Positions 5,087 to 6,388 of a stretch of DNA of 6,388 bases are shown here, one piece after another; the stretch's first letter is position 1, and each line of letters starts with the position of its first letter. The translations under genes and the position numbers were made by a program. The stretch spans positions 1 through 6,388 of the forward strand of contig QMMS01000257.1 in the NCBI GenBank assembly GCA_003647375.1, written 5' to 3'. The notes under the pieces were generated by a model. That model was not told the DNA's origin. It ran no database searches and saw only the letters and a list, made by a program, of their open reading frames with translations. Origin of the DNA: Deltaproteobacteria bacterium (GTDB lineage: Bacteria > Desulfobacterota > Desulfobacteria > Desulfobacterales > B30-G6).

Positions 5087-6223
5087 ATGGATTACGAATT
5101 CAGCAAAACCCAGAAGATATTAAAAGACGAAGCCCACCGGTTTCTGGCCAAGGAGTGTCCCAGTGATGTGGTGCGCGAGATGGCCGAGGATGAAATTGGG
5201 TATTCCCGCGACATGTGGCAGAAAATGGCGGAACTCGACTGGATGGGCATCATGGTTCCAGAGCAATATGACGGCATGGGCGGAAGTTTTCTGGATATGA
5301 CGGCGCTGCTGTCTGAGATGGGGTACCACTGCATGCAGGGGCCGTATTTTGCCACTGTTGTAATGGGCGGTCTCTGCATTCTGGAAGCTGCCAATGATAC
5401 CCAGAAAGCCGACATCCTGCCCCCTGTTTGCCGCGGGGAGCGATTGCTGTCTGTGGCCTGGGTGGAATCCGACGGCACTTACAATCCTGAAGGTATCAGC
5501 ATGACAGCCGAGTTACAGGGGGATGAGTATCTCCTCAATGGCACCAAACTGTTTGTACCCTATGCCCATGTTGCCGACCGTTTGGTCTGTGCCACCCGGA
5601 CAGGACAGCGAACCGACGATAACCACAGCGGCATCACGCTGTTTGTGGTGAATACCAGGCAGCCCGGGATTTCCATCGAGCCGTTGATCACCATGGCCGG
5701 CGACAAGCAAAGCGCGGTCAATTTTAAAAACGTGCGGGTTTCAAAGGACAACCTCCTGGGGCAACTGGATCAGGGATGGGGGGTGCTTAAAAAGGTACTG
5801 CTCATGGCAGCCGTGGCCAAGTGCGCAGAAATGATCGGTGGCGCGCAGAAGGCCATGGACATGGCAGTGCCCTATGCCAAAGGCCGGGAGCAATTCGGCC
5901 GCCCGGTGGGTGCCTTCCAGGCAGTTCAACACCACTGTGCCAACATGCTGACCTATAGCGACACGCTGAAGTTCATGGCTTATCAGGCAGCCTGGCGCAT
6001 CAGCGAGCGTCTGCCCTTTGAAAAGGAGGCATCCATGTGCAAAGCCTGGGGCAGCGATGCTTATCGCAGGTTGGTTGCCCTGGCCCATCAGGTGGTCGGT
6101 GGCATGGGGTTTATGGAGGAGTATGATTTGCAGCTGTACTTTAAGCATGCCAAAGCCGCAGAACAGGTGCTCGGGGACGCTGATTTCCACCGGGAATTAG
6201 TCGCACAGGAAATGCAGATGTAG
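5087..6223 (+). CDS. Acyl-CoA dehydrogenase, candidate FAD-anchoring (small) subunit
   Basis: This 378-residue acyl-CoA dehydrogenase paralogue starts at ATG 5087, 8 nt after GGAG. A longer in-frame start at 4988 would lie inside the preceding gene and add non-homologous residues. The C-terminal half carries the FAD-binding motif REQFGRPVGAFQAVQH (267-282) and HQVVGGMGF (334-342), as in FadE-type enzymes. The beta-domain YTEPxAGSD signature is degenerate (VAWVESDGTYNPEG, 123-136). Neither catalytic Glu position is filled: the LDYER site of the partner aligns with Ala241, and the YEGT region reads AEQVLGDADFHREL. The pattern matches the non-catalytic, cofactor-supporting chain of alpha2beta2 enzymes such as mycobacterial FadE26/27 and FadE28/29, and is also reminiscent of PimC/PimD subunit pairs. 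It should work with the upstream gene product in the cytosol. The nested inverted-repeat structure begins about 40 nt after its stop. Confidence 0.93.
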   Translation: MDYEFSKTQKILKDEAHRFLAKECPSDVVREMAEDEIGYSRDMWQKMAELDWMGIMVPEQYDGMGGSFLDMTALLSEMGYHCMQGPYFATVVMGGLCILEAANDTQKADILPPVCRGERLLSVAWVESDGTYNPEGISMTAELQGDEYLLNGTKLFVPYAHVADRLVCATRTGQRTDDNHSGITLFVVNTRQPGISIEPLITMAGDKQSAVNFKNVRVSKDNLLGQLDQGWGVLKKVLLMAAVAKCAEMIGGAQKAMDMAVPYAKGREQFGRPVGAFQAVQHHCANMLTYSDTLKFMAYQAAWRISERLPFEKEASMCKAWGSDAYRRLVALAHQVVGGMGFMEEYDLQLYFKHAKAAEQVLGDADFHRELVAQEMQM

Positions 6224-6264
6224 AGCCCTGAGGACGGAATCCAAAAGCCGAGAGCAATCAGAAT

Positions 6265-6360
6265 CAAATCAGCGACCTCCGGCAGAGCCGGAGGTATGAG
6301 GAAGGCCCCTCGAAGGGGCCGACTCTGCCGGAGATCGCTGATTTGTATCAAGAATTTTTT
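6265..6360 (+). terminator. Nested inverted-repeat structure with T-tract after the dehydrogenase operon
   Basis: The arms 6265-6287 and 6323-6345 are inverted copies over 23 nt with a single mismatch. They enclose a perfect 7-bp hairpin GGCCCCT-CGA-AGGGGCC (6304-6320). A run of six Ts (6355-6360) follows the outer stem after 9 nt, and more T-rich DNA comes next. It probably ends transcription of the dehydrogenase operon, although the T-tract is further from the stem than in a textbook terminator. Its size and nesting also fit a REP-like or miniature mobile palindrome that happened to land here. Confidence 0.5.
6275..6295. repeat. Local 9-bp hairpin within the larger inverted repeat
   Basis: ACCTCCGGC-AGA-GCCGGAGGT is a perfect 9-bp stem with a 3-nt loop. 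Its left arm is also the inner half of the 23-nt arm that can pair with 6323-6345, so the local and long-range folds exclude each other. The GCCGG-rich hairpin resembles REP-like intergenic palindromes. Confidence 0.65.
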
Positions 6361-6388
6361 CTTTATGCTTATTTTTTTCATAAACACG

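Noticed and set aside
6088..6387. 99-codon frame on - strand at the right edge
   Set aside because: It is a shadow of the dehydrogenase gene that continues across the inverted-repeat structure.
1..6388. CRISPR array, tRNA, rRNA or insertion sequence
   Set aside because: No regularly spaced short repeats, tRNA-like cloverleaf, rRNA motif or transposase-like frame was seen.

Overview
The window looks like a piece of an anaerobic Gram-negative bacterial chromosome. Desulfobacterota (sulfate reducer-like) is my best guess. The basis is an adjacent pair of degradative acyl-CoA dehydrogenases, a sigma-54 type promoter in front of an IHF gene, and a tiny 'DRR'-repeat protein of a kind I associate with that phylum. 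This is inference, because no marker gene is present.

Layout: (i) 1-296 is the 3' end of a nitroreductase-family gene on +. (ii) It converges on a class I SAM-dependent methyltransferase on - (404-1159). (iii) A diverged 102-nt direct repeat sits just upstream of the methyltransferase start (1161-1262) and again at 2227-2328. The only recognisable gene between the copies is an uncharacterised 160-aa protein on - (1325-1807). (iv) 1808-2226 is AT-rich and has no convincing gene, but it holds a promoter-like site on + and several inverted repeats. (v) 2338-3131 is a compact - strand unit: a -24/-12 promoter, an IHF/HU-family gene, a 39-aa CxxC...CxxC zinc-ribbon protein whose GTG start overlaps the end of the IHF gene, a 45-aa basic DRR-repeat protein, and a clean intrinsic terminator. 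The two small genes fall below usual gene-length cutoffs and are the most notable content here. (vi) 3132-3909 is a long intergenic region with only weak hairpins and possible decayed coding sequence. (vii) 3910-6223 is a two-gene + strand operon of acyl-CoA dehydrogenases, visibly more GC-rich than the rest. (viii) 6224-6388 carries a nested inverted-repeat structure followed by T-rich DNA.

How the genes may work together: the two dehydrogenases have complementary active-site features. One has a candidate catalytic Glu but lacks the canonical FAD-binding RxQFG motif; the other has RxQFG but no obvious catalytic Glu. This fits a hetero-oligomeric enzyme like the alpha2beta2 FadE/ChsE enzymes of mycobacterial steroid catabolism, or the PimC/PimD-type large and small subunits. 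The IHF-zinc ribbon-DRR unit looks like a small co-transcribed set of nucleic-acid-associated proteins, possibly under an enhancer-dependent activator. The nitroreductase, methyltransferase and 160-aa gene share no evident pathway and look like accessory cargo.
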